Shown: positions 36,423 through 47,910 of the stretch, piece after piece
How the letters are laid out: the number at the start of each line of letters is the position of its first letter
Position numbering within the stretch: the first letter of the stretch is position 1
Position numbers and translations under genes: made by a program
The notes under the pieces: generated by a model
Seen by the model: only the letters and a program-made list of their open reading frames with translations
Told to the model about the DNA's origin: nothing
The model's database searches: none
Source of the DNA: Dugong dugon
Lineage: Eukaryota > Chordata > Mammalia > Sirenia > Dugongidae
Assembly: GCA_030035585.1 (NCBI GenBank)
Contig: CM057481.1
Coordinates: forward strand, 59,281,128 to 59,345,127
DNA: 64,000 nucleotides
Reading direction: 5' to 3'

Positions 36423-38390
36423 AAAGATTTTAAAAGTGTGTATAAGCAAAGATGTGGTTTACTTAACGGCACGATAGTCTTTTTTTTTTTTTTTTCTTAA
36501 ACACCCACTTTAGCATAGACACAAAAGCCACTTTCCACAAACATATTTTGAAGGAGTGCCTTCACCAAGCAAAGAAAGCAAAGGAAGTTGAGGACACAGG
36601 ACACAACTCATTCATAGAGGAAGGTCCTCCCTTGCCCCTATGGCCCTTTGAAAGAAACACCCCTTATATTTCTTGACCCCACCTTGCCACAGGGAAGCAA
36701 TGTCTTGCAGGTTCTGGAGCTAGAAAGGCCCAGTCCTGGTTCTGCCACTCTCGAGCTGTGCAGCCTCGAGTTGATGCCTCCCTTGAAGATTATTTTGGGG
36801 ATAAAACAAGATAATATGCACAAAGGCCCCCAGCACAGGTGCTCAGATCCCAGTGAATATTCCAATATTATAGTGAATCCATTTCTAAGTAAACCCAGAC
36901 CCTCCCATGCTAACATGAAAGATCCCTCCTAGCTGTAGAGAAGAGCTGACCAGTGGCCTCTGCTTTACTCAGTTGGTGTCACCTTAGGTCACCTGCCAGC
37001 AAGGTCTGCCTCCCTTTAATGTGGGTACACAGGTACAAACCCTCACCTCAGTTCCCGTTAGCACAGCTCACACAGGCTGAAACTTGTAGAAGACTTTACC
37101 ATATCCCCCTGGGGAACAAATCAAACAGAGAGCAAAGCATGGAATCCAGCGGCTCTCAGTGCCTGGGGCCTTGCTCATTACTGCTCTTTAAGTTCAGCCC
37201 GGCCCACTGTGCCTGGCTGCTTGCCCGGGCCCCATTCATCCTTCTGTTGATGGGGCAATGTATGGTAATATATATATATATTTTTTCTTTTATTTATAAA
37301 ATCCCACAGCTTTAGCAAATAAAAATAAGAAGGCCATAAAATAAGGAGCACCACCTGGGGCACAACTTCATGGTGTGACAACTTGTCAAGCTCTTGCTGC
37401 TTTGTTATGGTGGGGGAGTAGACTGAGTGTGGATTTTCAAATAGCCTGAGGACTTCTTGCCCAGAATGCTGCCTGCTGGTGCAAGAACAGGATGCTGATG
37501 TAGGCCAGACCCGCTCCCAGCAGCACCTGAAATCTCACTCCTTCAGTCCTCAGCTTCCCTCAGACCCAGGTGCTGCAGCACTGCAAATGGAAGTTTGGAT
37601 TCACAGAAATAACCCCTTGTCTAGCACTCATTACTCAGCAAGTAGATCATTGTATACAAGGGGTGGAGCCAAAACAACATCAAAAGAGCAGGAAATTGGA
37701 GCACAGAAGGGTTAAGCCCAGACCAGTTATCTGAGACTTTGCCTCAATCATCTGTCAAGTTTCAGCTACTGCCACCAATCTGCTTTCTGTCTGCCAATGC
37801 TGCCTTATCCCTTAATCTTATTAACCTTGTTAATCTGACTACAATAAGCCAGTCTTACTACTCTCCGCCTTGACCTTCCAAACTCAAACGAGGACAGTTA
37901 CATAGTTTTTGGTGTCCCTTGTTCAAAAATTATTAAGAATTTTAAGACAGAACATTAAACCCAGTGGAGGTTCCTTCTAAGCACTGAGCCCTGGTGATGC
38001 CCCTGAGGCCAGCCCTGGCCCAAGCCATTCTCAGCTGTCCTTGTCCTAGGGAGCCTGTGATAGCATATAAAGTCTTCTCTGCCCAAGTTGACAGCACCCT
38101 GTGAGATCACCCTCCATGTGGCCATCTTCACAGTAACCTGCCCTAGTTGACAGCACCCTTGAGGCCACCCTTACACACGCCTATGGGGCCATCTTCCCAG
38201 TAACCTGGGTGAAACTATCATCTAGCCTATTTTTTTCTTAGACTGCAACATGGAAGTTAATCAAAATTTCCTGATGTCTTGGTATCTTCCTTATCCACGA
38301 GCTCTGTTCATCCATCCATTCTGAAAACAAAACGCAGGTGCCTACTATATGCAGGTGCCGCACTGGCCTCCTTGGGCTTAGATAATTCAA
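36423..38390. other. Mostly single-copy stretch, no gene recognised
   Basis: Contains a T tract at 36,481-36,495 and a short TA run at 37,270. Frames reach 120 codons without domains. A segment near 37,910-37,990 shares text (TTCAAAAATTATTAAGAAT) with 62,606-62,660, suggesting an unassigned old repeat. Confidence 0.45.
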
Positions 38391-38405
38391 GATGCAGTCC
38401 TTGAG

Positions 38406-38676
38406 TAGCAAAAGGACAAATACTGTATGATCTCACATGAAAGAAGCAAATATACAGAAACCAAAGATTACTCGTGGTTACCAAGAGTGGGACAGAGAGG
38501 GAAGGGGGAGGTTTGGTTTGGAGGGCATTGAGTTTATGTTAATGATGATGGAATGTTTTGGAATAGGATAGCAATAATGGTGGCATAACGTGAAAAATGT
38601 AATCAGTGTCATTGAATTGTAAATGTGGACGTTGTTGTGCTGTGTATGTTTTCACCACAGTTTTAAAAAAGAGAAA
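38406..38676 (+). mobile_element. Short 5'-truncated L1 3' end
   Basis: L1 3' UTR text (CTGTATGATCTCACATGAAA, TTTTCACCACAG) ending in an A run. Diverged flanks GATGCAGTCCTTGAG (38,391) and GATTCAGTCCCTTAT (38,677) look like a TSD. Confidence 0.75.
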
Positions 38677-39129
38677 GATTCAGTCCCTTATCTCAAGGAA
38701 GCAGTAGAAGAGACACACTGAGCAGACAGTCACAAGGCAGGGTGAGAACTGCAAGGAGGGGGAGGGGCAGGGGCACTGGAATCTGAGAGGGAAAGACTGT
38801 ACAACCTGGGAGGGTTTAGGAAGGGCTTAAAGGGCAAGTGTTCACAAAGTGAATAAAGGGAGCGAGAGCCCTTCAGGAGAGGAAAAGCCCAGCAGAGCCC
38901 CTTGGGGCAAAAGGAAGATTGGGGCTGGACTGTAAAGGGTTTTAATGCCAAATAAAATCGTTTAAACCGTATTCAATAGCCAGGGGAACTCACCAAAAGG
39001 GGGAAGGAACATGGTCAGATTTGAGCTCTAGCAAAAGTGCGAAGGACAGATGGGAAAGATTCAACAGGAGAGTCGGGGAAATAGGGGCTTACTGCAGTTT
39101 CCAGTACAAATCATGAGGGCTAAACCTAG
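38677..39129. other. Diverged old repeat-like stretch
   Basis: Resembles an ancient interspersed repeat (GAACATGGTCAGATTTG near 39,008) similar in style to 16,080-16,540. The family is not assigned and no gene is seen. Confidence 0.35.
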
Positions 39130-39323
39130 ACTGGTAGTTCTCAGCGGGATCACTTTCGCACCCCAGGAGATAAGTGGCAATGTTTGAAGACACTTTTAAT
39201 TGTCACAACTGGGGTCAAGGGGTGCTACTGGCATCTAGCAGGTAGAAGTCAGGGATGCTCCTCAACATCCTACAGTGCACAGGACAGCCTCAAATGTCAA
39301 TAATGCCTCAGCTGAGAAATCCT
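39130..39323 (+). mobile_element. MER5A DNA transposon relic (hAT-Charlie)
   Basis: TGGTAGTTCTCAGCGGGAT, GTCACAACTGGGG, GGTGCTACTGGCATCTAG and CATCCTACAGTGCACAGGAC follow the MER5A consensus almost end to end. Confidence 0.9.
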
Positions 39324-39893
39324 GACCTAAACAATGATAATGAAGACTGGGAGTCTGGGGAGCAAGAGCTATTTAGGAATTAGATTTGAAAGAACTTAGT
39401 AACCGATTAGATAGGGACAGGAGGAATATCTGCTGTGCTTTGAAGGAAGTTGTGGTCTTTGTTATTCTTCGGGATTAGGTTCTCTTCAAGCTCTAATTGA
39501 CAGGACTACCTATTCGGAAAGGCAGTCGGATGGGTGCGACCCTGGCAAGCAGGTGGCGGGACACGGTCTTCCCTGCTGGCAACACGAGCTGCTCTGGAAG
39601 CCGGATTCGTGAGCTGATCAACAACTCACGTGGGAGAGGGAAAAAGGATGAGATGGAACGAAAACTAAAAGCTTTAAAAAGAGAGAAAAGTGAATGAGAA
39701 GTCTTTTAATGGAACTACTTTGTCCCTAAAATAGATGTGAACTAAGGGCTGTCCAAGTTTAGGGGGTGGGGCAAAGAGAAAAACCCAGGCGCGCAGGTAG
39801 CCAATCCGTGAGAAGGCGCCCCCTGCCTGACCCATATTCACATCCTCCGGTGCCGCCCAGCAGCAGTAGTTGTTGTAATAAGAGCTGCTAACC
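39324..39893. other. Single-copy stretch with a small CpG-containing patch
   Basis: CpG dinucleotides cluster around 39,500-39,620 and 39,780-39,860. A CCAAT box at 39,800 and a CTCF-like motif on the minus strand at 39,815-39,829 are visible. A 66-codon frame at 39,497 has no recognisable domain. Confidence 0.4.
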
Positions 39894-40220
39894 CTTACTG
39901 GATGAAAATGTAGTTCTCACCTTCCATGCAGGTGACCTGGGTTCAATGCACCTCATACACAGCTACCACCCATCTATCAGTGGAGGCTTGAGTGTTGCTT
40001 TGATGTTGAATAGGTTTCAGCAGAGTTTCCAGACTGAGATGGACTAGGAAGAAAGTCCTGGTGATCTACTTCTGAAATTCAGCCAATGAAAACCCTGTGG
40101 ATCACAACGGTCCAATCCACAACCAGTCATGGCAATGGTGGAGAACAGGGCAGTATCTCATTCCATTGTGCATGGGATTTCCACGAGTCAGGAGACAACT
40201 CAACAGCAGCTAACAAGAAC
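39894..40220 (+). mobile_element. tRNA-Gly-like afrotherian SINE
   Basis: A tRNA-like head (CTCACCTTCCATGCAGGTGA, GGGTTCAAT) is followed by the same body as at 56,126-56,474 and an end in CAGCAGCTAACAAGAACA. Confidence 0.85.
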
Positions 40221-40264
40221 ATATATTGAGTGATTTCTAGGCATCAAAACATTAGTTAGGTGCC

Positions 40265-40470
40265 TTGTATACATTTTATCTCATTTGATCCTCTGGACAA
40301 TCTTATCATAGCCATATCATCCTGTTATTATACCCATTTTATAAATGAGGAACCTGAGGTTTAAGGAGTTGACTGACTTGGCCATGTTTCACAACTAAAA
40401 GAGGTAGAGCCTGGATTCAAACCCAGGTCCTCTAACTCAAAATCTCATCCTACAACCACTCAGCTGTGTT
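40265..40470 (-). mobile_element. MIR SINE, antisense
   Basis: Antisense MIR with CCCATTTTATAAATGAGGAA, a degraded core and GGATTCAAACCCAGGTC. Confidence 0.88.
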
Positions 40471-40518
40471 TCCTCCCCAAGTCATGCTCAGCAAAGACCT
40501 GGCACAAAGGCCTGTCAT

Positions 40519-40710
40519 GTTGTTGTTGTTGGGTGCTGTTGAGTCGTTTCTGACTCCTAATGCCCTCATGTGACAGAGTAGAACTGCCCCATAGCATTTA
40601 CTAGGCTGTGATCTTTATAGGAGCAGATCACCAGGTCTTTTCTCCCACAGAGCCACTGGGTGGGTTCAAACCACCACCCTTTTGGTTAGCCATTACACCA
40701 CCAGGGATCC
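40519..40710 (-). mobile_element. AfroSINE
   Basis: Minus-strand copy with the GTT-repeat tail at 40,519 and CACCACCAGGGATCC at its head. Confidence 0.92.
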
Positions 40711-42183
40711 TTAACTACTCTCTTAGGGATTTCCAAAATGCTACAGGCTGCCCTCGATATGTGCTGGAACTTCAGAATCACATCCCTGCACTGCACGCCA
40801 TCATATCCACCAACCTGCATTCTTTATTTCAAAAAGTGAGCAATGGATTTAGCTTTCACTTTCCAATTTTTTTCTTTGTTATAAAAATCCAGCGGAGATT
40901 TGATGAGGTAGCTACTAACAGAAGCTCTGGGGAAGCAAGACTCCTACTGTATCCACTAGCCAAGTCCTGAGCATGGTCCACAGCTGAGGGGACAGTCACT
41001 GTGGTATTGACATGAAGTCATCAGCCAGCCAGTCTGCCCAGGTGCTCAGCCCATGCAGCAGAGAGTGATGGAGAACTGAACCCTGGCCCTTGACACCATC
41101 TGTGGACTGGGTCTTTTTTCCACCCTCACCCATCATGCCTGAAATGCTCCCCCAGATGCCCCTGGCTCCCTCCTTCACTTCCATCAGGTCTACTCAGATG
41201 TCACCCTCTCCATGAGGCCTTTCTGCTATCCTGTTTAAAATCTCCAGCCCCTCCCCTTTCATGCTCCCCAGCCCCTTCCTTGCTTTATTTTTTCTCCTGA
41301 AACCTGACATGTCTGACAGCCAACACTGTTTAGACTGCTTGGGCTGCCACCACCTGCAGACATGCGTGAACACCTGGACACCCAGGACCACCCCCCGGTG
41401 GTGCTTCCCTGGAAGAGCTCACTGATAAGCATGCAGTTGTACTCCAGCTGAAGTTCGAGAGGCAACACAGTAAGGACACAGCAGGGTCAGAAAGTGGAAA
41501 AGACACTGGAGGCAGAGGCAGCATGGTCCAAGACAGGCTTCCTGTGACTGCCAGCCAGAGTGAAAAGCAGGGATGTAGGGGCAGTTTCTGCCCTGGGAGG
41601 CTCGTTTGAAACTCAGCACCCGGGGCTGTTCTCTGCCAACCATAGCTACCAACTCCAGACTCCCAGAAGGAAAGCAAGTGTCCACTTTAAATCACATTGT
41701 TTGCAGTCTAAGGAGGCTGGTACAGAGACGGAGCACCCTGAAAGTCAAGTTCCCAGATGCCAGTCAATAACCAGCCCTAAAGCAGAGCCTTCTAGTGACT
41801 AGGACTCTATGTTAACACTTTCCTGCACACACACAGTATCGTTTATTTAGGTAATTCTGCTAGTGTCTCTCTCACTCCATGAAAATGTACACCCGAGGAA
41901 TTTTCTTTTTTGTGCACAGCCACATCTCCAGCTCCTGGAAGAATGCCTGCCATGGAATGGTACTCACTGAGTGTCTGTTGAGTCAACTAACATTGAGAAT
42001 GGAACCACCAACCAGTGGTAGAGCCATCTTCCCACTCCCACGCCAGGTGGGAGTGCCAGGGGCCCTCTGACCAGTGCACCTGCCTTTGGAAAATGGTGGA
42101 ATTTGCTCTTTGGACACCAGTCTTCCCTAATCTAGGGTAGAACTTATGCTGTTGGCTTCATAGCCTAAAGATGTGACCAAAGG
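40711..42183. other. Single-copy DNA with L2 relics
   Basis: L2 3' end text in antisense is visible at about 41,140-41,340 (CTCCCTCCTTCACTTCCATC, CATGAGGCCTTTCTGC) and 41,875-41,990. Open frames of up to 121 codons are repeat-derived or without domains. No gene is supported. Confidence 0.5.
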
Positions 42184-42255
42184 ACTTCCCTGGCCCACCC
42201 CCACAGAACTTCCCTGGCCCACCCCCACAGGGCCTCCCTGGCCCACCCCCACACG
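42184..42255. repeat. 24-bp minisatellite, 3 units
   Basis: Three contiguous 24-bp units with the same core and phase as at 2,835-3,002, joined to L1 at the same ORF2 position. Confidence 0.93.
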
Positions 42256-42634
42256 GCTTGCCTTTGTATAAATGCCCTTAATTATGTTGAGGAATTTCCC
42301 TTCTATTCCTATTTTGTTGAGAGTTTTATCATGAATGGGTGTTGGACTTTGTCAAATGCCTTTTCTGCATCGATTGATAAGATCATGTGGTTCTTGTCTT
42401 TTGTTTTATTAATGTGATGGGTTACATTGATTGTTTTTCTAATGTTGAACCATCCCTGCATACCTGGTATAAATCCCACTTGATCATGGTGAATTAGTTT
42501 TTTGATACGTTGCTGAATTCTACTGGTTAGAATTTTGTTGAGGATTTTTGAGTCAATGTTCATGAGGGATATTGGTCTGTAATTTTCTTTTTTTGTGGTG
42601 TCTTTACCTGGTTTTGGTATCAGGGTTATGCTGG

Positions 42635-43095
42635 TGTCATGGATTGAATTGTGTCCCCCAGAAACATCTGTCAACTTGGCTGGGTCATGATTCCCAGTAC
42701 TGTACGATTGTGTAATCTGATGTGATTTCCTTATGTGTTGTAAATTCTATCACTGTGATGAGGTTATACTGATGAGGTTTTCAGATTAGATAGTGTCTTA
42801 ATACAATCTCTTTTGAGATATAAAAGAGAGAAGCGAGCAGAGACACATGGGAACCTCATACCACCAGGAAAGCAGTGCCGGGAGCAGAATGTGTCCTTTG
42901 GACCTGAGGTTCCTGTGCTGAGATGCTCCCAGACCAGGGGAAGACTGATGCATCACAAGGACCTTCCTCTAGAGCTGACAGAGAAAGCCTTCTCCTGGAG
43001 CAGTAGCCTACTGGACTGTGAGACAATACATTTCTCTTTGTTAAAACCATCTACTTGTGGTATTTCTGTTAGAGCAGCCCTAGATGACTAAGACA
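42635..43095 (+). mobile_element. MaLR-type solo LTR (family A) in L1 ORF2
   Basis: 461 bp, TGTCATGG to CTAAGACA, with a perfect 5-bp TSD GCTGG at 42,630-42,634 and 43,096-43,100. Its insertion point and orientation relative to L1 equal those of the element at 29,749-31,816. It has an internal deletion of about 22 bp near 43,000. Confidence 0.95.
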
Positions 43096-43635
43096 GCTGG
43101 CTTCATAGAATGAGTTTGGGAGTATTCCATCCTTTTCTATGCTCTGAAATACCTTTTTAGTAGTAGTGGTGTTAATTCTTCTCTGAAAGTTTGGTAGAAT
43201 TCTCCAGTGAAGCCGTCTAGGCCAGGGCACTTTTTTTGTTGGGAGTTTTTTAATTACCTTTTCAATCTCTTCTTTTGTTACGGGTTTATTTAGTTGTTCT
43301 ACCTCTGTTTGTGTTAGTTTAGGTAGGTAGTGAGTTTCTAGAAATTTGTCCATTTCCTCTGGGTTTTCAAATTTGTTAGAGTACAATTTTTCATAGTAGT
43401 CTGATTCTTTTAATTTCATTTGGGTCTGTTGTGATATCACCCATCTCATTTCTTATTTGGGTTATTTGCTTCTTCTCCTGTTTTTCTTTTGTCAGTTTGG
43501 CCAATGGTTTATCGATTTTGTTGATCTTTCCAAAGAACCAGCTTTTGGTCTTGTTAACGCTTTCAATTGTTTTTCTATTTCATTTAATTCTGCTCTAATT
43601 CTTATTACTTCCTTTCTTCTGTTGCCCGAGGGCTT

Positions 43636-44107
43636 TGTCTTAGTCATCTAGTGCTGTTATAACCGAAATACCACAAGTGGATGGTTTTAACAAGAGAAGT
43701 TTATTTCCTCACAGTTAAAGTAGTCTAAAAGTCCAAATTCAGTGCATCAGCTGCAGGGGAAGGCTTTTTCTCTCTGTCGGCCTTCTCTTCAGTGTTCCCC
43801 CAGACTAGGAGCTTCTCTGCACAGGGACCCCAGTCCAAAGGATGTGCTCTGCTCCCATCACTGCTTTCTTGATGGTATGGGGTCCCCCCATCTTTCTACT
43901 CACTTCTGTCTTTTATATCTCAAGAGATTGCCTCGGGACACAATCCAGTCTTGTAGAACCAGTCCTGCCTTACTAACACAACTGCCACCCATCCTCCCTC
44001 ATAGAGGCAGGATTTACAACATACAGGAAAATCACACAGTGCCAGGAATCATGGCCCAGCCAAACTGATATACACATTTTTGGGAGGACATAATTCCAAC
44101 CATGACA
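43636..44107 (-). mobile_element. MaLR-type solo LTR (family A) in L1 ORF2
   Basis: TGTCTTAG to CATGACA on the + strand, with a perfect 5-bp TSD GGCTT at 43,631-43,635 and 44,108-44,112. The other two L1 copies lack it. Confidence 0.93.
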
Positions 44108-45468
44108 GGCTTCTTTTGCAGCTCTTTACTTGTTCCAATTGTAGGGTTAATGTTTTGATTGTGGCTGTTTCTTCTTTTTGGATGTGTGCATTTATTGGTA
44201 TAAACTGACCTCTGAGCACTGCTTTTGCTGTGTCCCAAAGCTTCTGGTAGGATGTGTTTTTGTTCTCATTTGAGTCTATGAATTTTTTTATTCCATCCTT
44301 AATTTCTACTATAACCCAGTAGTTTTTGAGCAAGGTGTTGTTCGGTTTCCATGTGTTTGATTTTTTTTCCCTTGCTTTTTCTATTATTGATTTCTACTTT
44401 TATGGCTTTATGGTCAGAAAAGATGCTTTGTAATATTTTGATGCTTTGGATTCTGTTAAGGCTTGTTTTATGGCCTAATATGTGGTCTATTCTAGAAAAC
44501 ATTCCATGTCTGTTGGAAAAGAAAGTATAGTTGGCTGCTGTTGAGTGGAGTGTTCTGTATATCTCTATGAGATCAACTTGGTTGATTGTACCATTTAGTA
44601 TCTTTGTTAAGCTTCCTTCTATCTCTCTTTTCAATGCTGTTAGAGTTTATGTATTTTGGAGCCCTATCATTGGGTGCATAAATATTTATTATAGTTATGT
44701 TCTCTTGGTGTATTGACCCTATAATCATTATATAGTGTCCTTCCTTATCCTTTGTGGTGGATTTTACTTTAAAGTCTATTTTGTCAGAGATTAATATTGC
44801 CACTCCTGCTCTTTCTTGACTGTTGTGTGCTTGATGTATTTTTTTCCATCCTTTGAGTTTGTTTGTTTGTGTCTTTGAGTCTAAGGTGTATCTCTTGTAG
44901 GTAGCATATAGATGGATTGTGTTTTTTAATCCAATCTGCCACTCTCTGTCTCTTTATTGGTGCATTTAGTCCATTTACATTCAGCATAGTTATTGATAGG
45001 TATGACTTTATTGCTGTCATTTTGATGTCTTTTTTTGTGTGGTGTTGACCGTTTTTTTGTTCCACTTAATTTTCTGTGCTGAGTTGTTTTTCTTTATGCA
45101 TTTTATTTTCATCTTTTTCATTGTTGTTGATTTTGTATTTGCTGAATCTTTGTATTTTTCTAGATTCTTATTTTGACTTTTAGGATTGTTAGTTTCCTTT
45201 GTGGTTACCTTAATATTTACCCCTATTTTTCTAAGTTTAAACCAGTCTTTTCTTTATATCGCCTTGACTTCCTCTCCATATGAAAAATCTATGTCTACAT
45301 TTTTTAGTTCCTATTTTTTGTTTTCATGTTATCATCTTTTACAGATTGACGTCTCTGTTTCCCTAGTTTCAGTGTTTTAGCTTTGATTCATTTTTGTGAC
45401 TTTCCTATCTGGGTTGATATCTGGTTGCTCTGTCCTGTGTTCTAGTCTTGGGTTGTTATCTGATGTTA

Positions 45469-46409
45469 CTAATTTTCTAACTGGAGGACTCCCTTTAGTA
45501 TTTTTTGTAATTTTGGTTTGGTTTTTGCAAATTCCCTAAACTTCTGTTTATCTGGAAATGCCCTAATTTTGCCATCATATTTGAGAGACAGTTTTGCTGG
45601 ATATGTAATTCTTGGCTGGCAGTTGTTTTCCTTCAAGGCTTTATATATGTCATCCCATTGCCTTCTTGCCTGCATGGTTTCTGCTGAGTAGTCCAAGCTT
45701 ATTCTTATTGACTCTCCTTTGTAGATGACTTTTTATTTATCCCTAGCTTCTCTTAAAATTCTCTATCTTTGGTTTTGGCAAGTTTGATTACAATATGTCT
45801 TGGTGACTTTCTTTTGGGATTTACCTTATGTGAGGTTTGATGAGCATCTTGGATAGCTATCTTCTCATCTTTCATGATATCAGGGAAGTTCTCTGCCAAC
45901 AAATCTTCAACAATTTTCTCTGTATTTTCTGTTATCCCATGCCGTTCTGGTATTCCAATCACTCATAGGTTATTCATCTTGATAGAATCCCACATAATTC
46001 TTAGGGTTTCTTCTTCTTTTTTAAAAATCCTTTTATCTGATTTTTCCTCAAATAAGTTTGTGTCAAGTGGTTTATCTTCAATCTCATTAATTCTGACTTC
46101 CATTGCCTCATTTATGCTCCTATGGCTTTCTACTGAGTTGTCTAATTCTGAAATTTTGTTAATCTTCTGGATTTCTGATTGCTATCTCTCTATGGATTCT
46201 TGCTGCCTGTTAAATTTGTCATTATGCTCTTCTCTAATCTTTTTAAGTTCCTCTATTGTGTGTTCTGCATTTTGATTAATTTCCTGTCTGATCTCTTGAA
46301 GAGTTCTGTATATTAATCTTTTGTATTCTGCCTCTGGTAATTCCAAGAAATTTTCTTCCTCTGGAAAATTTCTAGATTCTTTATTTTGGGAACTTGCTGA
46401 AGCTATCAT
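45469..46409 (-). pseudogene. L1 ORF1 remnant
   Basis: Starts with MIASASSQNKESRNFPEEEN at 46,409 and is open for 75 codons before the first break. The C-terminal block ends in LQLEN at 45,469. It codes for the L1 RNA-binding protein and is frameshifted at least twice. Confidence 0.88.
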
Positions 46410-47838
46410 GGTCTGCCTCTTTATGTGATTTGGATATTGACTGTTGTCTCTGAGCCATCAATACATTATTATATTTATTTATTTTATGTTTGCTTACTGC
46501 TTCCTCGCTTCTTGTTCTGTTTTGTTTTGATATGCCTAAATAGGCTGCTTGTGTGAGCTAGCCTGATCACCAGTGCCCCTGAAGCACCAACATCCTGCCA
46601 CCAGGTGGCCAGACCTGCCAGTAAATATGTGAGCCTAGGAGTCCACCCACTGGTCCTTTATGGATTCAGCTCAGATGTCCAGGTAGTTGCTCACCAAGTG
46701 TGTGGTGCAGTCCTAGAGTCCTAGACAGGCATGTGTGATTGGTGTAGGCACAGGCATCTGGCTGCAACAGGACGACACACACTGAGCAAGGCAGGGGGCT
46801 GACAGCTGCCCGAGTGTCCAGAAGGAAAGCATGTCCCTGTTCCCTAGAACGCATAGGTGGGTGGGTTTTGCAGCCAGACTATGACCACCCAATGCTGTTG
46901 ACTGTAAGGACTGGGAGGCACTTCTTATTCTTGGGCCCCTATTGCAGGTGGCTAAGTTGCATGGGTGGAGCCACCAGTCCTCAGGCCCCTGATGTGGGTA
47001 GGTGAAGACCCTGGTTAAGGGGCAGAGCAGTGTCAAATGTCATGGACCTGCCACTTCACAGCTGAAACAGTTCAAGTTAGACTTCAGGTATATATCCTGT
47101 TGTACTGCAGTAATGAGGCCCTACACTGTTGAAATGGGCCCACACAAGTCTATGCAGGGGGAAAGGCACTCAAAGTCCGTGGATCCCTTATGCCTGGACC
47201 TAGGCAAAGGAGCTGTGACTACCCTGAGTTCCTGGCTTAGGGTAGCCAGCAGATTATTTTTTCCCCCGTTTGTTAATTTGTTCCCTTTCCAAGGCCAGGA
47301 GAATGGCTCAGGGCACGTAATGGGTCCTACTTCTGGCCAAGGGGACTCAGCAGTCCCTGAAGCCATCCTGAACCCAGTGCAGAGCAGGGAGAAGGAAGGT
47401 AAATGGGAGAGAGGTTTTTCCCTAAGGGGGGTGTTTTTGGTCTGCACGGTAGGCCAGACGCAAATACATATCTTTCGCTGATTGAGGGCTGCTTCTCACT
47501 GGTTCTGGATGGCCAAGTAGATTCTGTGCCACTGGGTCTCTCCTGATGTGGCAAACGCCTCCTGGCTCCACTACTTGCCTGCCTCACTGCTTACCCCTGA
47601 GCTGATCCAGGCTGAAGGGCTCTGGCTCTCACCAGGTCAGGTCTGGCAACTCCTTGCTGCTTCTGAACTGTCTCTCCTTCCCCCTGCCACTCAGTCCGAT
47701 TCCTTAACTTTCCCTTTGATGTTCAGGGCTCCTAGATTGTCATATATAATTGATTCACTTGTTTTTTTGGGTTTTTGTTGTAAGAGGGACCACGGAAGCG
47801 TCTGACTATTCCCCCTCTTGGCCCTGTCCCTCAACAGG

Positions 47839-47910
47839 GTCTCCCTGGCCCACTCCCACAGGGCCTCCCTGGCCCACCCTCACAGGGCTTCCCTGGCCCA
47901 CCCCCACTGG
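47839..47910. repeat. 24-bp minisatellite, 3 units
   Basis: Three 24-bp units of the same sequence type just beyond the L1 5' end. Confidence 0.92.

Larger units (their letters stand above)
42256..45020 (-). pseudogene. L1 ORF2 remnant, interrupted and truncated
   Basis: ORF2 start at 45,020 (NVNGLNAPIKRQRVADWIKK), endonuclease and linker in pieces of 76-126 codons, RT N-terminus with [14 protein letters not shown] near 42,480, and then the break at 42,256 before the catalytic box. The one-base deletion giving MIKLSTK is shared with the L1 at 23,587-35,065, not with that at 3,003-7,735. Confidence 0.88.
42256..47822 (-). mobile_element. L1 LINE, 5' fragment, inverted, with two solo LTRs
   Basis: Minus-strand L1 from its 5' end near 47,822 through 5' UTR, ORF1 (46,409 to about 45,469), ORF2 endonuclease (from 45,020) and the N-terminal RT, stopping at 42,256 in the same place as the copy at 3,003. 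It has no 3' UTR, tail or TSD. Two solo LTRs (42,635-43,095 and 43,636-44,107) interrupt ORF2. The minisatellite lies on both sides. Confidence 0.93.
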
